From Cyclaneusma minus (taxonomy: Eukaryota; Ascomycota; Leotiomycetes; Marthamycetales; Marthamycetaceae), in the NCBI GenBank assembly GCA_037179335.1, contig JAKZHN010000023.1, positions 62,001 to 126,000 on the forward strand: 64,000 nt of DNA. The letters are read 5' to 3'. The notes beneath the pieces were generated by a model, which did not search any database, had not been told where the DNA came from, and worked only from the letters and a program-made list of their open reading frames with translations. This document shows, piece after piece, positions 1-14,600 of this stretch; the first letter of the stretch is position 1, and each line of letters opens with the position of its first letter. Both the position numbers and the translations under genes were made by a program.

Positions 1-575
1 TATTTAATATAACACAAAGGCCTAAATATTTGATACAAACAATTTTAAATTTATATTTAAAAATATTAATTTAAAAGCCGGTATGTTTTAAACGGCGAAT
101 TATTTTCCAAATATATTTTTTATATTTCTTTAAATTATTTAAAAAAATTAAAAAATTATTTAAAGAAATTATATATATTTTCTTTAGCAAATAAAATAAA
201 ATATTATTGACATTATATTAAAATAAAATTAAAGCATTGCAAAATCTAAAACAAATATAATTAATAATTTAAAAGAATTAAAACAAATAATAAATGCCGT
301 TTGTTTTTTGCTATTTTTAATTTATTGAATATTGCTATAATATTAAGCTCAATATAAATTTTAGACTTATATATAGCATTTAGACTTTCTTTTAATTAGC
401 GACAAAAAACGATAATTTTTAATAATAATATTATTTAATTCTTTATAATTTCAATATTTTTTCTTTTTCTAATTTAGCAATTAGTATTAATAATAAAATA
501 TATTTCAATTTTAATTTCCAAATAAATTTATAAAAAGATTGCTTGTTAAGCTATTTCTTAATATACTTTAATTTT

Positions 576-764
576 TATTAGAAATAAATAAATATAAAAG
601 CATAGAATAAAAGTGTAAAAAACGTTGTATTATGCTTAAAAAACTTAAAATAGCTGGAGGGTCCAAAGTGAAGATATTTTCACTATGGGGACGCTAGTTT
701 TTTTAAATTGAGCTATATATAATAGCTATTTTATAATAGCTACTATTGCATTTCTTTTTTAATA
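576..764. repeat. LTR of element 1 (left copy, heavily mutated)
   Basis: Aligns over its length with 6155-6344. Where the right copy keeps CTACGGTGGCTGCTATTGCA, this copy reads T for most C and A for most G, but keeps every AGCT. The ends read TATTA and TAATA, which could be mutated forms of TGTTG and CAACA. Confidence 0.65.
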
Positions 765-3700
765 TTTCTTTATTAAATCAATTAGCTTTTTATAGCTTTC
801 TATAATAAATTCCAGTATTTTTATATATTTTATAAATTCAATCTAATAAAGCGGCTTTGTTAATTTATTAGCTATTATTTTATTTATAAAACTATATTTA
901 ATTGTAAGTTTTTTCTTTTTTTTAAATTCCAAATAAAATAATATATTATATTTATATATTTAAAGCATTTATAGATTTTTAAAATTTTAATTGTATAAAA
1001 TTCTTTTTAATCAGTTTTAAATATATATATATATATTTAATAAATTAAAGAAATTCTAAATTTTTAAACGTTTCGCTAAATTATTAGCCCTATTTAGCAT
1101 AATTGGATAAAGCAATATATTTGGATTTAATATAAAAAATAATAATACAGCGCTATTTTTTATTTTTTTATAATATTAGCTTGCTATAAAATATAGCAAT
1201 AATATTAAATATATTTACTTGGTTAATTTTATTGCTAATTTAATTAAAATTTAAATAAATTACCATTTCCTTTTTCTTTTTTTTTAAATTATAATATACT
1301 TTATAAAAAAAATTATTAAAATAATATAATGCAATAAAGTTTGAAAACTATACCTATAATAAATTAATAAATTATTTATATAATAAATTAAGTTTTTAAT
1401 TGCAAAAGCAATATCTGGATAAATAAAAATTATAGCAAATATAAAGTTTTTAATAACTTGCTAATACTTTCTTAATATATATACGCTTATTAGTAAAGGC
1501 AAAAAAATTAGAAAGTTTATAATTATTTATAAAAATATATTTAATTAAAAATTGAAATTTGGCTATATTAAACTTTCTTAATGTTTGGTAAAAATATTAT
1601 TTTTAATTAAAATAAAAAACTTTAATTTTCTGGTTTTTTTATATTTTTATATTAAAAATTTTAAAAATTTCCTTTAGATTTCTAATATTAAAAAAAAAGA
1701 AAAAAAATTAATTGCTTTTTATTATAAGCGGCTGCAATAGTATTATTAATATATATTAAAAGAATAATATTGTATTTCAAATATTTATAAATATAAAAAT
1801 CCGCAAAATTTTGAATAAAATCCTATTCTTTTAATTGCTTTATAAGCAAATTTTAATTTTTAATTGCCTATTTTAAATTATATAAATTTTTAAAAAATAA
1901 TTCCAAAAAAACAAATTCAAAACTTATTTTCACTTTGGTAAAAGCGCTTTTAATATTAAAATATTTATATTTAAAACTTTTGCAAAGAAAAAAAGAAAAA
2001 AGCGAAAAAAATCTATATAAATAATTAAAATAAAAATATTAGTATAATCTTTGCCAAAGTTTTGGTTAAGGCTTTGGGCTATTAGCTAAATTTTAAAGTA
2101 TTTAATAATTTTAATAATTTTGATTTTAATAATATATATTTATTTGGTAAAAACCAAATTTGCTTTTTTTGGCTTTTTAATATATTTTTATTTTTTATTT
2201 TATATTAGTAATTTTAGCTTTTTAATTATAGCAAGCTTTTATTATTTATAATATAGGTTTTTAAAATTAACGGCTTTTTTATAAAATTGAGAAATTATAA
2301 TTTCGCAAATTTTTATTATTGGAAAATACTTTTTTATAATTAAATTTATAAGTTTTTTAATATTATTAATATTTTAGCCAATAAATAAAATTATAATCTA
2401 AATAATTTTACAAAGCTTTATATTATAGCCAGCAGCTTTAATTTTTTATTATTATTTAATACTATTTTTTATAAAAAATAGCTTGGCTTTAAAAGCCGGA
2501 ATATTATATGCAAAAAAAAAAGACTTTGTTTTGAGAAAATCCGGAATAACATTAATATGATTAATTTTAATATAATTGCTTATTGGAATAAAAGGGGCGA
2601 ATTTTATATAAAAGATTAATAAAGGCTTTCGAATAAATTGTTTTTTTAATAATATTTTTAATTTTCCATTAGGCTTTAATTCGTTTTTAAGCTTGAAATT
2701 TAATTAATTTAAATTTTTAAAATTATTAGCAAGATTGGCAAAAAATAAAACTATAGACGCATTCGATGTTATAGAAATTAGCATATCCAATATTATAAAT
2801 ATTGGCATAAATATTAGCGTATTATAAATTATAGCCAATATATTATATTATAACATTTTTAATATACTATACTATAATTTATTTAATATGCTATATTATA
2901 GCGTTTTTAATATATTAGAAATTGGGTTATTTAATAAATTAAACTACGGCTTTTTAATATATACTATAGCAAGAAATTAAATTTGTTATTAATAGTTTTT
3001 AATTTTTTTATACTATTGATATCCAATTTTTCAATATTAAAGCCTCTTTTTTTTGCCTATAGGGTTTTGCTATTTCTATTTAATTATTCTATCCTAGTTA
3101 TTTAAAATCCTTTGAATTTTGAAATTAAATTTTAATCCTAATTTAAAATTCCCAAATTCTAATTTTATTTATTTAATACGTATATTCCAATTTTAAAAAA
3201 TAGATTTTAAATTATTTTATAATAATATTGGAATATTCTATAAAAATATTGGAATATTCTATAAAAATATTAAAGCAACCGGTATTAATAAGCTTATAAT
3301 ATAATTGGTTTTTAGAAATAGCTTTTAAATTAAAATAAAAGGTATATAAAAATCCAGATATTTTAATATTTTAAATAAAAAATAAAAAATCGCTTTAAGC
3401 TTTTTTAGGGCTAATAAAATAGTTTTTAACAATTGGGCTAATAAAAGCGCAATTGCGAACGTAAGCGTTATATTTGGCAGCTTTATTTTAAAAATTTAGC
3501 GGCAGTTTTTTTTTTTTTAAATAAAGCCCGAATATTAGCTTTTGATTATGAAATTTCTTATTTTGCAAGGCTATTTTAATAAAACAAAACTATTATAATA
3601 AATTAAATTTCAATTTTTTTAATATACATTTATTATTTAATTGCTTTAAAAACTTTAAAAGCATTATTATTATAATTTGCTTTAATCCTTTTCCGGATTG

Positions 3701-6154
3701 GGTTTTAGTTTATAAAATCTATTTTTAAAAAGCTTAAATAGAATTATTTTTAATCGCCAATAAAATGGCCTAAACTCTTTATATAAAATTATTAATGATA
3801 TATAAAAAATATCGGCTTTTATAAAAAAAATATAAAAAGGGTTTAGCTATATTAAGTTTAATAAATATAATTTTAATAATTTTATATGGATTTAAAATTT
3901 TTGGGAAAAATCTTTTGAATTTAATTTAAGCATATATTTAATAAATTTTATAAGTAGCTAAAAAGGGGATTTTAATAGGCTTTGCTAATATAGTAATTTT
4001 ATAAATATTGCTAATTATAGTATTATTAAGGTAGTAAAGTTTTTTATATTATAAATTATAAATTTTTAACTTAAAGGGCGTAAAAGTTAAAGGCTTTAAA
4101 AAAGGGGAAAAAGTTATAAAACAATATTAATTATAATAATATGTGCTTTAATAATAAAAATATAGCTTTTGTATTTCTAATTTATATTAAATATAATTTA
4201 TAATTTATAATTTACGATGGCGCTAATAATTTAATAATTTAATATATATTTATAAATTATAATTGTTTTACTAAAATAATCTAATAAGCCAGCCGCATAT
4301 AATTTTCGGCCCGAAATTAAATTGATTTCAAGTTTTAAAATAAAATAAATCTTTGTTAAAAATGATGATAATTGTTTTTAAATATTTGACTATTGTAATA
4401 TTTTAATAAATAGCTTATAATATTCTTTTATTAATTTTCGTAATATACAATAAAATTACTTTTTTGGATGATTTGAGAAAAAAGCATTAATTAAATATAT
4501 ATAATAATGCGTCAGCATTTAAAGCCTAAATAAAGGGAATGGCTTTATTAATTAGCTTATAGCTAATATAGGCAATGTTTTTTTTTTGGATTAAATAGAA
4601 TTTTAATAGCATTATTATTTTTGGGATTATTATCGATTTTAGCGGTATAGTTACTAGATTGTTTATAGCCAGGTTTATTAGTAAAGCAAGCTTTTATTTT
4701 ATTTTTCTTTATTTTTAATATTATTATAGCAAGCTTATTTGGAAAGGAAATAATAGTAAAGAAAAGCAATAGCAGTATTTGGGAAAATTAAAGCGGGAGC
4801 AAAAGCGATAATTATAAGGCTTTATTTTAAAAAGAAGTTTAAAATCGCAAATTAGGCATTAATTGGCAATAATAATAATAATATGGCTTTTTTTAAAAAA
4901 AATAATAGTAAATTAAATAAATGCTATTGCAAAAATTGCAAAAAATTAAACTTATTAATTTTATTTTACTAAAACCGCTTTTCGGTTTTAGCAGCAAAAG
5001 CATGGTTTTTGCTATTAGCGATTAATATACGCTATTCTGTTTTTAAGCATTCTATTTTATTTTTATTTTTATTATAATACCAATTAATATAAAAATATTA
5101 GTTATAATGGTATAGTTATTAAAAAGGGCTTGGCTAAAATAAAAAACAAAAGATTTCTTGCTATAAGCTCCAATATAGAATTTATTAGCAAATACCAGTT
5201 CGCGTTAAAACTTGTAAAGATTATTTTAAGCAAAACGGACAGTGGTATTTTTATTTTGAATAGAAATTTGAATTTTCATAATATATATTAAATTAAAAAT
5301 AATACTGAATTTTATATATATTTTTCAAAATGGTTTTATAACTTTTTGGCGGTATTATATTTATTAAAAAAGAATTTATAATTATTGGAAAAAGTTTTAA
5401 ATAAAAAGTTAATGGCTTTGGCTTTGGCCTTTTTATACTCCTTTGCGTTTTTAATCTTCAAAATAGCCTTTTTGCCTTGGCCAATAATTATTTTTTTAAA
5501 TTTATTATTAAGTTTATTAATTTAAGTTTTCATTAATATAGTAATAAATGTAAATAACTTTAAATCGGTTTTTAAAATCCTAAATTTAGCAAAGAATACG
5601 CTATTATTGTTAATAATTTTAAAGGCAAGAGCAATGCCCACGTATTTAAATTGTTTTTTTTAATAGTGAATTAAATAATTTTTCCATTAAAGCGGATTTT
5701 TATATTATAAAATCAAATTTTACAATTAATTTTTAATAGCGCTAAAAACACTTTTTTGGGTTTTTTATTATTGAATATATTAACGGGCGTAAAAATAAAA
5801 GCAATTGGCTGGAGAAAAAAGGGGAAAAGGTAATAAAGGGGGTATCATTATAAAAGCTCCTATTTAGCTTTTGGAAACAATTGGCAAAATGGCTTTCAAA
5901 TCGGGCGGGTAAATTATAAAGGGACCTCTTTATTAATTTTGATCGATTTTGTAAAATATTATAATAGCGTTGGTAAAGGAATCAATATAAAAAAGCCTTT
6001 ATATTGGTTTTAATTATTCTGCAATAAATTACAATATTAGAAAAAAAAAGAAATTTGCCAAAATACAGAATTTTTATTGGAATAATATTAAAAAAGTAAT
6101 TAAAATAAAATTAATTAATTGTTTAAAAGCTTATACAATCCCGGTCTTATAATT
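765..6154. other. Interior of element 1, no readable genes
   Basis: About 5.4 kb of AT-rich sequence between the two LTRs. Stops occur every few codons on both strands. The longest ORF (68 codons, 4563-4769 minus) has no recognisable domain and is chance. A 21-bp unit starting GGAATATTC is tandemly repeated at 3230-3271. Confidence 0.6.
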
Positions 6155-6344
6155 TATTAAAAATAAATAAATATAAAAGCATAGAATAAAAGTGTAAAAA
6201 ATGTTATATTATATTTAAAAAGCTTAAAATAGCTGGAGGGTCCAAAATAAGGATATTTTTACTATGCGGACACTAGTCTCCTTTGGGTCTAGCTACACGT
6301 GATAGCTATTCTACGGTGGCTGCTATTGCACTTATCTCTTAATA
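6155..6344. repeat. LTR of element 1 (right copy, partly unmutated)
   Basis: Sister of 576-764. The first 90 bases are AT-rich, but about 6270-6335 remains near-normal in composition, with TCTAGCTACACGTGATAG and TTCTACGGTGGCTGC readable. The end resembles the unmutated solo LTR at 26400-26588, which shares GCTATTCTACGGTGGCT. Confidence 0.65.
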
Positions 6345-6629
6345 TTCTTTTTAATAAAAAAGCCCGATTTTTATTATATAATAATTTTATACCAAATAAT
6401 AATTTTATATTATAATTCTATAATTGCTTAAAAATAATTTATTGGCTTTGTTTTTAAAAAAAAGGCATTTAATATATTATAAAGCTATTTTAAAGAGCTT
6501 ATTTTAAATTTTATTATTATTTAAATTAAGCCCTTTTTCTTTATAAATTTAGCAATATTCTTTTCTATAATTTCGCTTAGTCTATTTATATTTTAAAAAT
6601 TATCGACCTTTTGCTTAAAATAGCAAAAG

Positions 6630-6841
6630 TGTTGGTAAAAAGGGCGTTTAATCTGGTATAACCTAATATAGAATGCTGGTTATAGGGGTGAAATAGATTA
6701 TTGTATTAACTGCTTAAGGTTCTAAATTAAAGGCGTTTCTAATATTGAAAATATTTAATATAGGAAACGCTAACCCCGTTCTAGCTAAGCGGAATATTAT
6801 ATAACCACCTTTATAATAGCCATTGCACCTATTCCTCAATA
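6630..6841. repeat. Left LTR of element 2
   Basis: 212 bp, same length as 11434-11645. Shares GGTAAAAAGGGCGTTTAATC near the start and TAGCCATTGCACCTATTCCT near the end. Most differences from the sister copy are transitions, for example CCACGTGACC in the right copy against TTATATAACC here. Confidence 0.8.
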
Positions 6842-9800
6842 CTCCCTTATAAAGGCTGTTTTATAAATTTATATAACCATGTTCAATAGTTTTATAAATG
6901 CCTTAAACTTAACCTTTTATAACGGTTTAATTAACCCATTCTTTACCATTCTATTTATTAATATATACTTAATAGTAAGCTTTTTATTTGTTTTTAAATT
7001 TTTAATAAAATAATAAAAAACGTTTATATGCTTTAATCTCTTTTAAATTTTGAAATTTTTAATTAAATATAAAAATTCGGTATTATTTTTAAATATACGG
7101 ACGTTATTTAAATTTTATTTAATATATTATAAATAGCCAAGATTTTGGAAGATTTAAATTAAGTATTAATTTTATTTAGTATAAAATAAGAAAGCTATAT
7201 ATTTAAATTTGGTAGATAAAGTGGCTATGCATTTTTGTGTTTTATTAGTTTATAAAATCGATTTGCTATAAAATATAGCCACGCTTTTAAAAACGCTAAT
7301 TCGGTCGATTTTATTATTAATTTAATTAAAATTAAAATAAACAATAATTTTAAAGTATTTTTTTTAGGTTTATAGTGTATTTTATAGCTTATAATAGTAT
7401 TAAAATATTTTATCAGGTTTTTAAATGCCTTATTATAATGCTTTAATAAATTAGTTATATATTAAGCTAATTATTTTAAAATAAAGGCTATATTTAATTT
7501 GGTAATTATTATAGCAAATATAAGGCTGTTTACCATTTTTTGGTATTTTTTAATTATAACTGCCTTTCAATATTGGCTATAAATTGGGTTGTTTATAGCT
7601 TTTTTATATATTTATAAGATTTTAATGCTATAAATCTCTATTGCTGGAAAGCGGTTTTTTGTAAAAAAGCCAATTAGCTTTTTAAAATCCTTATTATTAT
7701 AATTAATTTATACCAATGTAATTACAATAATACATTAAAGTCTTTTTTTGGCTTTTCCGCTTTTTTTGCTTTAAACCCTTTATTATTTAAACCGGTATTA
7801 TTATTTTTATATTAGTGCTTAGCAGCTTTTATAAAATAAAAACAACCGCTTAATAAAAAGCTTGGTTTAAAAGATTTGGTAATTTTGGCGGCAGGTAAAT
7901 TAAATATACTATTATTATTAATTTTAATATAATTATTAATTGGAATAAATACTAGGATTTCTACTTTGGAGCAACTTTTATATATAATCTCTTGCCTTTT
8001 TTATTCGGCTTTTTCTTTTTTTTAAAAAAGGAGGGCTATTAGCTAGCTTTAAAAATATCGATTTAAAAGCGTTTAAATTGGCGGCTGGAATTTTGCGCTA
8101 TATTGGATATATTATATGATAAGCTATATTATAACGCTTTTAATATATTATAATTAAATTCTTATATTATATTGGTTAATTATTATGTTATATTTCATAA
8201 TTTATTTTATATTATATTTAATAATTTATATTATATTATATTTAATAATTTATATTATATTATATTTAATAATTTATATTATATTATATTAATTGGTATA
8301 TCAATAAAACGCAATATAGTTTTTTTTATAAATAGGCCAATAAAAGTATAATCGATATTATTAATATTTTTAGCAAAATGCTTTTTGGTGTTTTTAAAGC
8401 CTATAAGGTGGCTAATAGGGTTTTGGTTTAAACGGTTATTTAATATGCTTTATTTTTTAGAAATATTGCAAATTTGCAAATTAGCGACGTTTTTAAGCAT
8501 TAATTTTATTATTTGCAAATAGCTAATTTAAATGGTTTTGCTATATTTTAGAAAATAAACTTTAAATTACTTAATTATAGCTTTAAAATAACCTATGAAA
8601 ATATAAATCCTTTTAGTATTAATCACCTTATTATAATGGTGTTTTTTAAAATGTCTTTTAAATTAATATAAATATAGCATTTAATTTTAAATATTTTAAT
8701 ATAATGAATTAATAATGTAATATTAATTTAAGCTTTTTTTAGAAAGGTTTTATAGCTATTAATTATTGGATTTATGAAGAACCGGTTTTATATATATATA
8801 TTATATTTAATTGCCTTATTTTAAAATTTGAATAATAGCTAAAAGAAAATTAAATAATATATAAAAATTGGCTTTAATAATTTAAATTTCTTTTTTGGTA
8901 GCTTTATTCTAATATAAAAAAGCGGAAATTTTATACTGATACTTAATACCTTTATTATTATTTTATTTTTTAACCAGTTTAAAAAGCTTGGGAGTATTAT
9001 TAATCTTGGTAATTTGCATTTTATAGCCATTTTAAAGCTCGATTTTAAAAATCCATTTTTTAAATATTAAAATAATGGCATTTTTTATTAAAATTGAAAA
9101 AATCCAAATTTTGTATGTAAAGCTATGAAAAATGGATAAAAAATAAAGATTTTTTTGCAAAAACGCTATTAGTATTGGTTTATACATATTAAACTAAATT
9201 AAACCAAAAAACACTTAATAGTAAGGGCTAAGCTTTTTCGAAAACGCGTTTTTAAGCTTGGTAATAATACAAATTTTATAGAAGTCTTTATTTTAAAAAA
9301 CCTTAATAAATTTGGCTAAAATAGTAATTTTATAAAAACTGCCAACAATTTTTAATTTTATATAATAAAAGCGTTAATTCTATCGCTTCTAGCTTTTTAT
9401 TTTATATTTAAATATTTTATACCTTTAAAAATATTTTAGCGGCTTTAAAAAATAAAAAAATAAAAAAATATTAATTATTGTAATATTATTATTAGCAATA
9501 AAAGCCTTTTTTTATTGGCAGGATTTATATATAAAATAAAATAAAGACTTTTAATTATAAAAGCTTTAATAATAATGTTTTTATTCGAGTTTTTATATAT
9601 TATTTTACTTTTATTAAAAAAAGCCTTTAAATTTAATATATATAATTTGTATTTTAATATAAAATTTAATTTAAAATCAAATATAAAAAAGATTATTTAT
9701 ATATATAATTTTTATCACTTTTTTATAAATAATATAAATTAGTTTTTTATTAATTTTAATAAGCCAGCAATAATTAAATGAGTTAATAATTTAAAAAAAA

Positions 9801-11433
9801 GCGGTTATTAAATATATATATAAAGGTGCTAGTATTAAAGGCCTAAAGGGTATAAGGGACTTTATTAAGGAGTTTTTTTAATAATTAAGCATACTTTATT
9901 TTAAAATCAATTTCGGATTTGGAAAACTTGGATTCGGATTTAAATTTAAATTTGAATAAGTGTTTTTTAGCATTTGCAATTATGCCGCTGGTTTTTTTAT
10001 TACCGGAGAATTTTGGCTTATTTTTAAAGAACTTGGCCTTTTTATCGGATTTCGATTGTTCGGCTTTTTTATTATTTTGGCAATACTAGCAAAAGGTAAA
10101 ATAAAAACAAGAGTAGTAATAATTAGTTTTATAGGCAGCTTTAATATAATGATAAATTAAAAAATAATTGTTTTTAAAAAAGAGTGCTAGGTTTTTTAGC
10201 TTAAAATAATTAAAAACTTTATAAAACCTAAAATAAAATATATAAAAAACTTTTTTATCCAAAGCATTAAAGCGCTAATAATAGCGGGCAGCAAGGGCAG
10301 CCTTTTTATTATTGGCAATATTTAAATAGATTTTGTTTTAGTATTTTTAGCTTATTATTAATATTTATATTAATATTTATAATTACTAAATTTATAATAC
10401 TCACTGTAATAACATATCTTTTAAAAAAGGCATTAATAAGCTAAAAAAATAAAACCTTATTATTAAAGGCGAATAAGTAATTAATATTGGTAAAAATAAG
10501 CCTGCGATATAAAGCTTTAAATAGATTTTAAATAAAATAAATAATTATATTGGCATTAAATAAAAAGGTCTAAATTTTAATAATATATATTTATATAAAG
10601 GTAATACTGGCTTTGGTATATTTTTTTTAAACAGTTTTAAAAACCTTTTGCTAAATTATATTTTTTATACAAGGCTTTATTATTATTAAATAAGCCTTTA
10701 AATATAATATTCAACGCTTTAGCTTAAACGCGCTTATATTTCTTATATTTATTAATATTTAAAATGTATTTTTATTCGTTAATAAAAAGTATTTGAAGCT
10801 TATTAATAAGCTTTATAATAGGCTTCTTATTTTTAATAGTAATAAATTTGGTGGATTTGCTTTTAATATTGCTGGCTAAAGTATTAATATTAAAAAAAAT
10901 GCGCTATTTGCAAGAGTAAACATATTAATGCCGGAGTATTTAATAAGGGATATGGTTATAATAAATCAGGCATTTTTGTTATTAAAATAAACCTTTATAT
11001 TGCGGAACCATATTTTATAATTGGCCTTTAAGAGCGTTGGTAACGCCCTTTTAGATCTTTCGTTATTTAATATAATAAAAAAAAAGAAGAATTTAAAACA
11101 ACTTAAGGAAAAATAAAAGGTATATTGGTATAGCAGCTTTTTTATAAAAGTTATTGGAATTAATAGGTGAATTTGGTAATTTTTAATAGTTTTGGTAATT
11201 ATAAAAAAACCCTTCACGGTTTTAATTAATTAATAAAATACTATAATTTCATTAATAAAGCAAAGCGGTTTTAAAGCAATTCTTAGGAATTCCAATTAAT
11301 TTTGCAAATAATTAATATAGGTATATTAGTAATAGAGCTTTTGGATTAAAAACTCTATATTTTTATATTTAAATTCATTGTAATAATAAATAGCTATTTA
11401 TTTAAATGCTTGCGCTAATTTGGGCTTATCATT
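6842..11433. other. Interior of element 2, no readable genes
   Basis: About 4.6 kb of AT-rich sequence with frequent stops. It contains a 24-bp AT tandem repeat at about 8197-8291. Short ORFs at 8839-9030, 9960-10160 and 10966-11217 are low-complexity and not supported as genes. Confidence 0.6.
8197..8291. repeat. 24-bp AT minisatellite, about 4 copies
   Basis: A unit of about 24 bases, alternating TTATATTATATTA and TTTAATAA words, is repeated nearly perfectly about four times. Confidence 0.85.
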
Positions 11434-11645
11434 TATTGGTAAAAAGGGCGTTTAATCTGGTATAATTTAATATACAATGCTGGTTATAAAAGTAAAATAG
11501 AATATTGTATTAATTGTTTAAAGTTTTAAATTAAGGGCGTTTTCAACACTAAAAATATTTAATATAGAGGACGCTAACCCCGTTCGAGCTAGGCGGAGTG
11601 CCACGTGACCACCTCTACGGTAGCCATTGCACCTATTCCTTAATA
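11434..11645. repeat. Right LTR of element 2
   Basis: Sister of 6630-6841. Its 3' third (about 11560-11640) is nearly unmutated and keeps GCTAACCCCGTTCGAGCTAG and CCACGTGACCACCTCTACGG. It is followed directly by the AAAAG target duplication. Confidence 0.8.
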
Positions 11646-14600
11646 AAAAGGTTAGGAAATTATTATAAATAAATACAAATAAAAAGTATAGCTTATTTAA
11701 ATATTTCTGGCTTGTAAAAATGATCTCTTTATACCAAATCTAGAAATTTTAAAAGCTTTTTCCATTAAATACGCAATTATTTTAATTTTAAAATATTGTT
11801 TAGCTTTTTTAAAATCATCTTTATATATTAATTCTTTTTAACGGGCAAATATAACAAAATTAATTATAATATCTATTTTAATATGTTTTATATTTGGCCT
11901 AAATTAATAAATTTGTAATATTAATGAAAAAGTATAAATAAAAATATTTAATAATAATACAAATTTCATTTGCTATTTTTTTTTAGCAGGGTATAAAAAT
12001 TTAAAAAAGCTATTATATATTATGCGGGCTTTAATTTTAAATCCATTTAAATTTGGATTTTCTTTTATGATATAAAAATCCCGTTTTAAAATAAAAATTT
12101 CAATTAATTTTTTTAAAAAATGCTTTTTTTAATATATATTAGCTTTTTTTATTACTATTTTTTATAATACGTAAAATATATAAGAAAAGAATTATTATTA
12201 AAGTTATTATTATAAAAAATATAAAAAATATTATTTTAAAAATTGGCCTATTTTTAAACTCTTTTAAAAGTATATTGCTAAAAACAACTAATATTAAATA
12301 ATAGCCAATTGGGAAATAATTTCTAATATAATAATTCTGCTTTTAGTAAAAGAAAATTAATCTAATTAATAATCGGATTATATATTTCCAGCTATAAAAA
12401 TTTAAAAATAATTAAAATAATTTTAAATAATTTGGTAAAAAAGCAGCCTAGTTTTTAAAATAATTCTAAATAGCAATTTGAATTATTAATATTTAAATAA
12501 TCAAAAAAGCAAATTCTTTATTTGCTAAAATTAATAGTTTAAATTAAAAAAAACATAACAAAAGAGGATTTATGTTTTGGTAATTCTTTTATTAATAAAG
12601 CCAATATTAGAATATTTATTATTAATTAAAGCTTTTATAAATAAATGTATATATTTAAAAACAAAATATAAAGCTTTGCCAAAATGAATACAAAGTAATA
12701 TTTTATTTTATAAATTCTAAAGCTATAAAAATGCTATATTAATTAATAGTAGTTTTTCTAATATTTTCCAGCTGCAATTTAAATTAAAAAATTGCTATTT
12801 TCCAATTGGAAATATTTATTTTGGCAAAAGTTAAAAGGAAAAAAGAAATTGGACTTTTAAATGAAGGAAAATTGAAATTGGCAAAATACTTTCCTTAAAT
12901 GCTATTTTAATTAATTTTATTATAAATCCTATTTTTGCTAATTTGTTTATTTATTATATCCAAACTCTAGCGCTATTGTATTTAATTTAATCTTTTTTAA
13001 ATTTTAATTATTAAACTTTTCCCTATTTTTTTGATATTTTTTTATTTAAATTCAGTATTTCCAAAATTAAATATAAATAAAAGCTTGTTCTAAAGCCAAT
13101 TATTTCTATGCTAATTGCCAAAAATAAAGCCATTGGCCATATTTCTAGTATTTGCGGCCAATTTTTTAGCGTATTTATAATTTCTGTATTTTGAGTTTTT
13201 ATAATAAAAATAAAAATTACGCTTATAATAGTATTTTTGCTATTAAGCTTTAAAAAGTATTTGAATAATAGCAGATATAATGTTTAAAATTATAAGGTTA
13301 TTTTATTTAAAAGATTCCTGGATTTAATTTGCAAAAACTAAAATAAAAGTCTTAAATTAATTGCTATTAGCATCAATGCCATTTTCTTTTTAATTTATTA
13401 AATTTAAAAGCCTTGCTAATTATAATTCGCAGGTTTTTAATATAATCTCTTTTTAATACGGTTATTAATATATTAAAAAAGATTTATTTATTTAGCGTAT
13501 TTATTATTTGCAGATTTCTTTTTAAAATATTTAATACGGCTGGCCAAAATATCGGAGAAATTTATTGCGCAATTTAATAATTTTTATTTTATTAAATCAA
13601 TTAGCCAATTATGCCTTCAATTTAAATTTAAAATAAAATGCAGCAAAATTGTTATTCATTTTAATTTTTAGCTTTTTTAAAGCTTTTTTGGCTTTTTTGC
13701 ATTTGTCTAAAATAATATAGATTTTTATTAAAGCATTATATACAGCTTTTGTATTTTTCCAAAGCTGTTTAAAGAAATTATTTAAATACAAAATGATTTT
13801 TCTAAAGCTTATATAATTTTAATACATAATTTTGTTTTTAATTATTTTGGCAAAAAGTTAAATTTGCTTATAATTAGTATTATAAATAGCATTATTAATT
13901 TAAAAAGCGCAATGCATTTTTAATTTTTAAATTAGAAATTCTTTTTACTTTTGCAACCCCATTTCCTATCGCCGACTTATTACCAATATAGCGATACAGC
14001 GATACTAATCCATGTTTTGAATATTTGCAGCTATTGCGCAATTTGTCGCGCAATAAATTTGTAATAAGCTTGCAATACCAAAGTATTGCATTTTTGTTTT
14101 TATTTTTAATAGCTATAATAATATTAATAATAATAATATATTATTATTATTATTACTTTTAAAATTATTTTAATATAATAAGGTTTTGTTATAAAAAGCA
14201 TTTTATATATATATACAGTTTTATACTATTATTTATTTCATATTTTTATCTATTTTGCTATATTATTTATATTTTTATTTTTATTTGCTTTACTATATTG
14301 CTTATATATTATAGCTTTATTTTTATTAAAATAGCATTTATATATAATATATATATTTCAGCTTTAAAATATACTAATTCTTTAAAATTTAAATAGCGCT
14401 AAAACTTTACTATTCATATATATTATAATATATATTTAAAGTTTTTTATTCTTTATTTATTAAATTTGTTATTGGCCTTATTTTAGCTTACCGGCAAATA
14501 AATTCGTATTTTTATATTTTTTGGCATTTTTTTAAAAAGATTTTCCAAATTATTATTATTAAATATATATCTATGCATTTTTCTTATTAGGCGATTTTAA

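Larger units (their letters stand above)
576..6344. mobile_element. Decayed LTR retrotransposon, element 1
   Basis: Two directly repeated copies of about 190 bp (576-764 and 6155-6344) flank about 5.4 kb of AT-rich sequence. This size and layout fit a Copia- or Gypsy-type LTR retrotransposon. Shared words include AGCTGGAGGGTCC and AGCTATT followed by CTATTGCA. The interior is so mutated that no gag or pol reading frame survives, so superfamily and orientation cannot be told. The five bases outside the two ends (ATTTT and TTCTT) do not match well, so a single insertion is likely but not proven by a target duplication. Confidence 0.6.
6630..11645. mobile_element. Decayed LTR retrotransposon, element 2, with target duplication
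   Basis: Two 212-bp direct repeats (6630-6841 and 11434-11645) flank about 4.6 kb. The five bases before the left LTR (6625-6629, AAAAG) are identical to the five after the right LTR (11646-11650, AAAAG), the mark of one integration event. The left LTR begins TGTTGG and the right one TATTGG; ends read CAATA and TAATA, consistent with an original TG...CA structure altered by transitions. The interior is too mutated to show gag or pol, so superfamily and strand are unknown. Confidence 0.8.

Noticed and set aside
571..6349. Target duplication around element 1
   Set aside because: ATTTT and TTCTT differ at two of five positions; too weak to claim.
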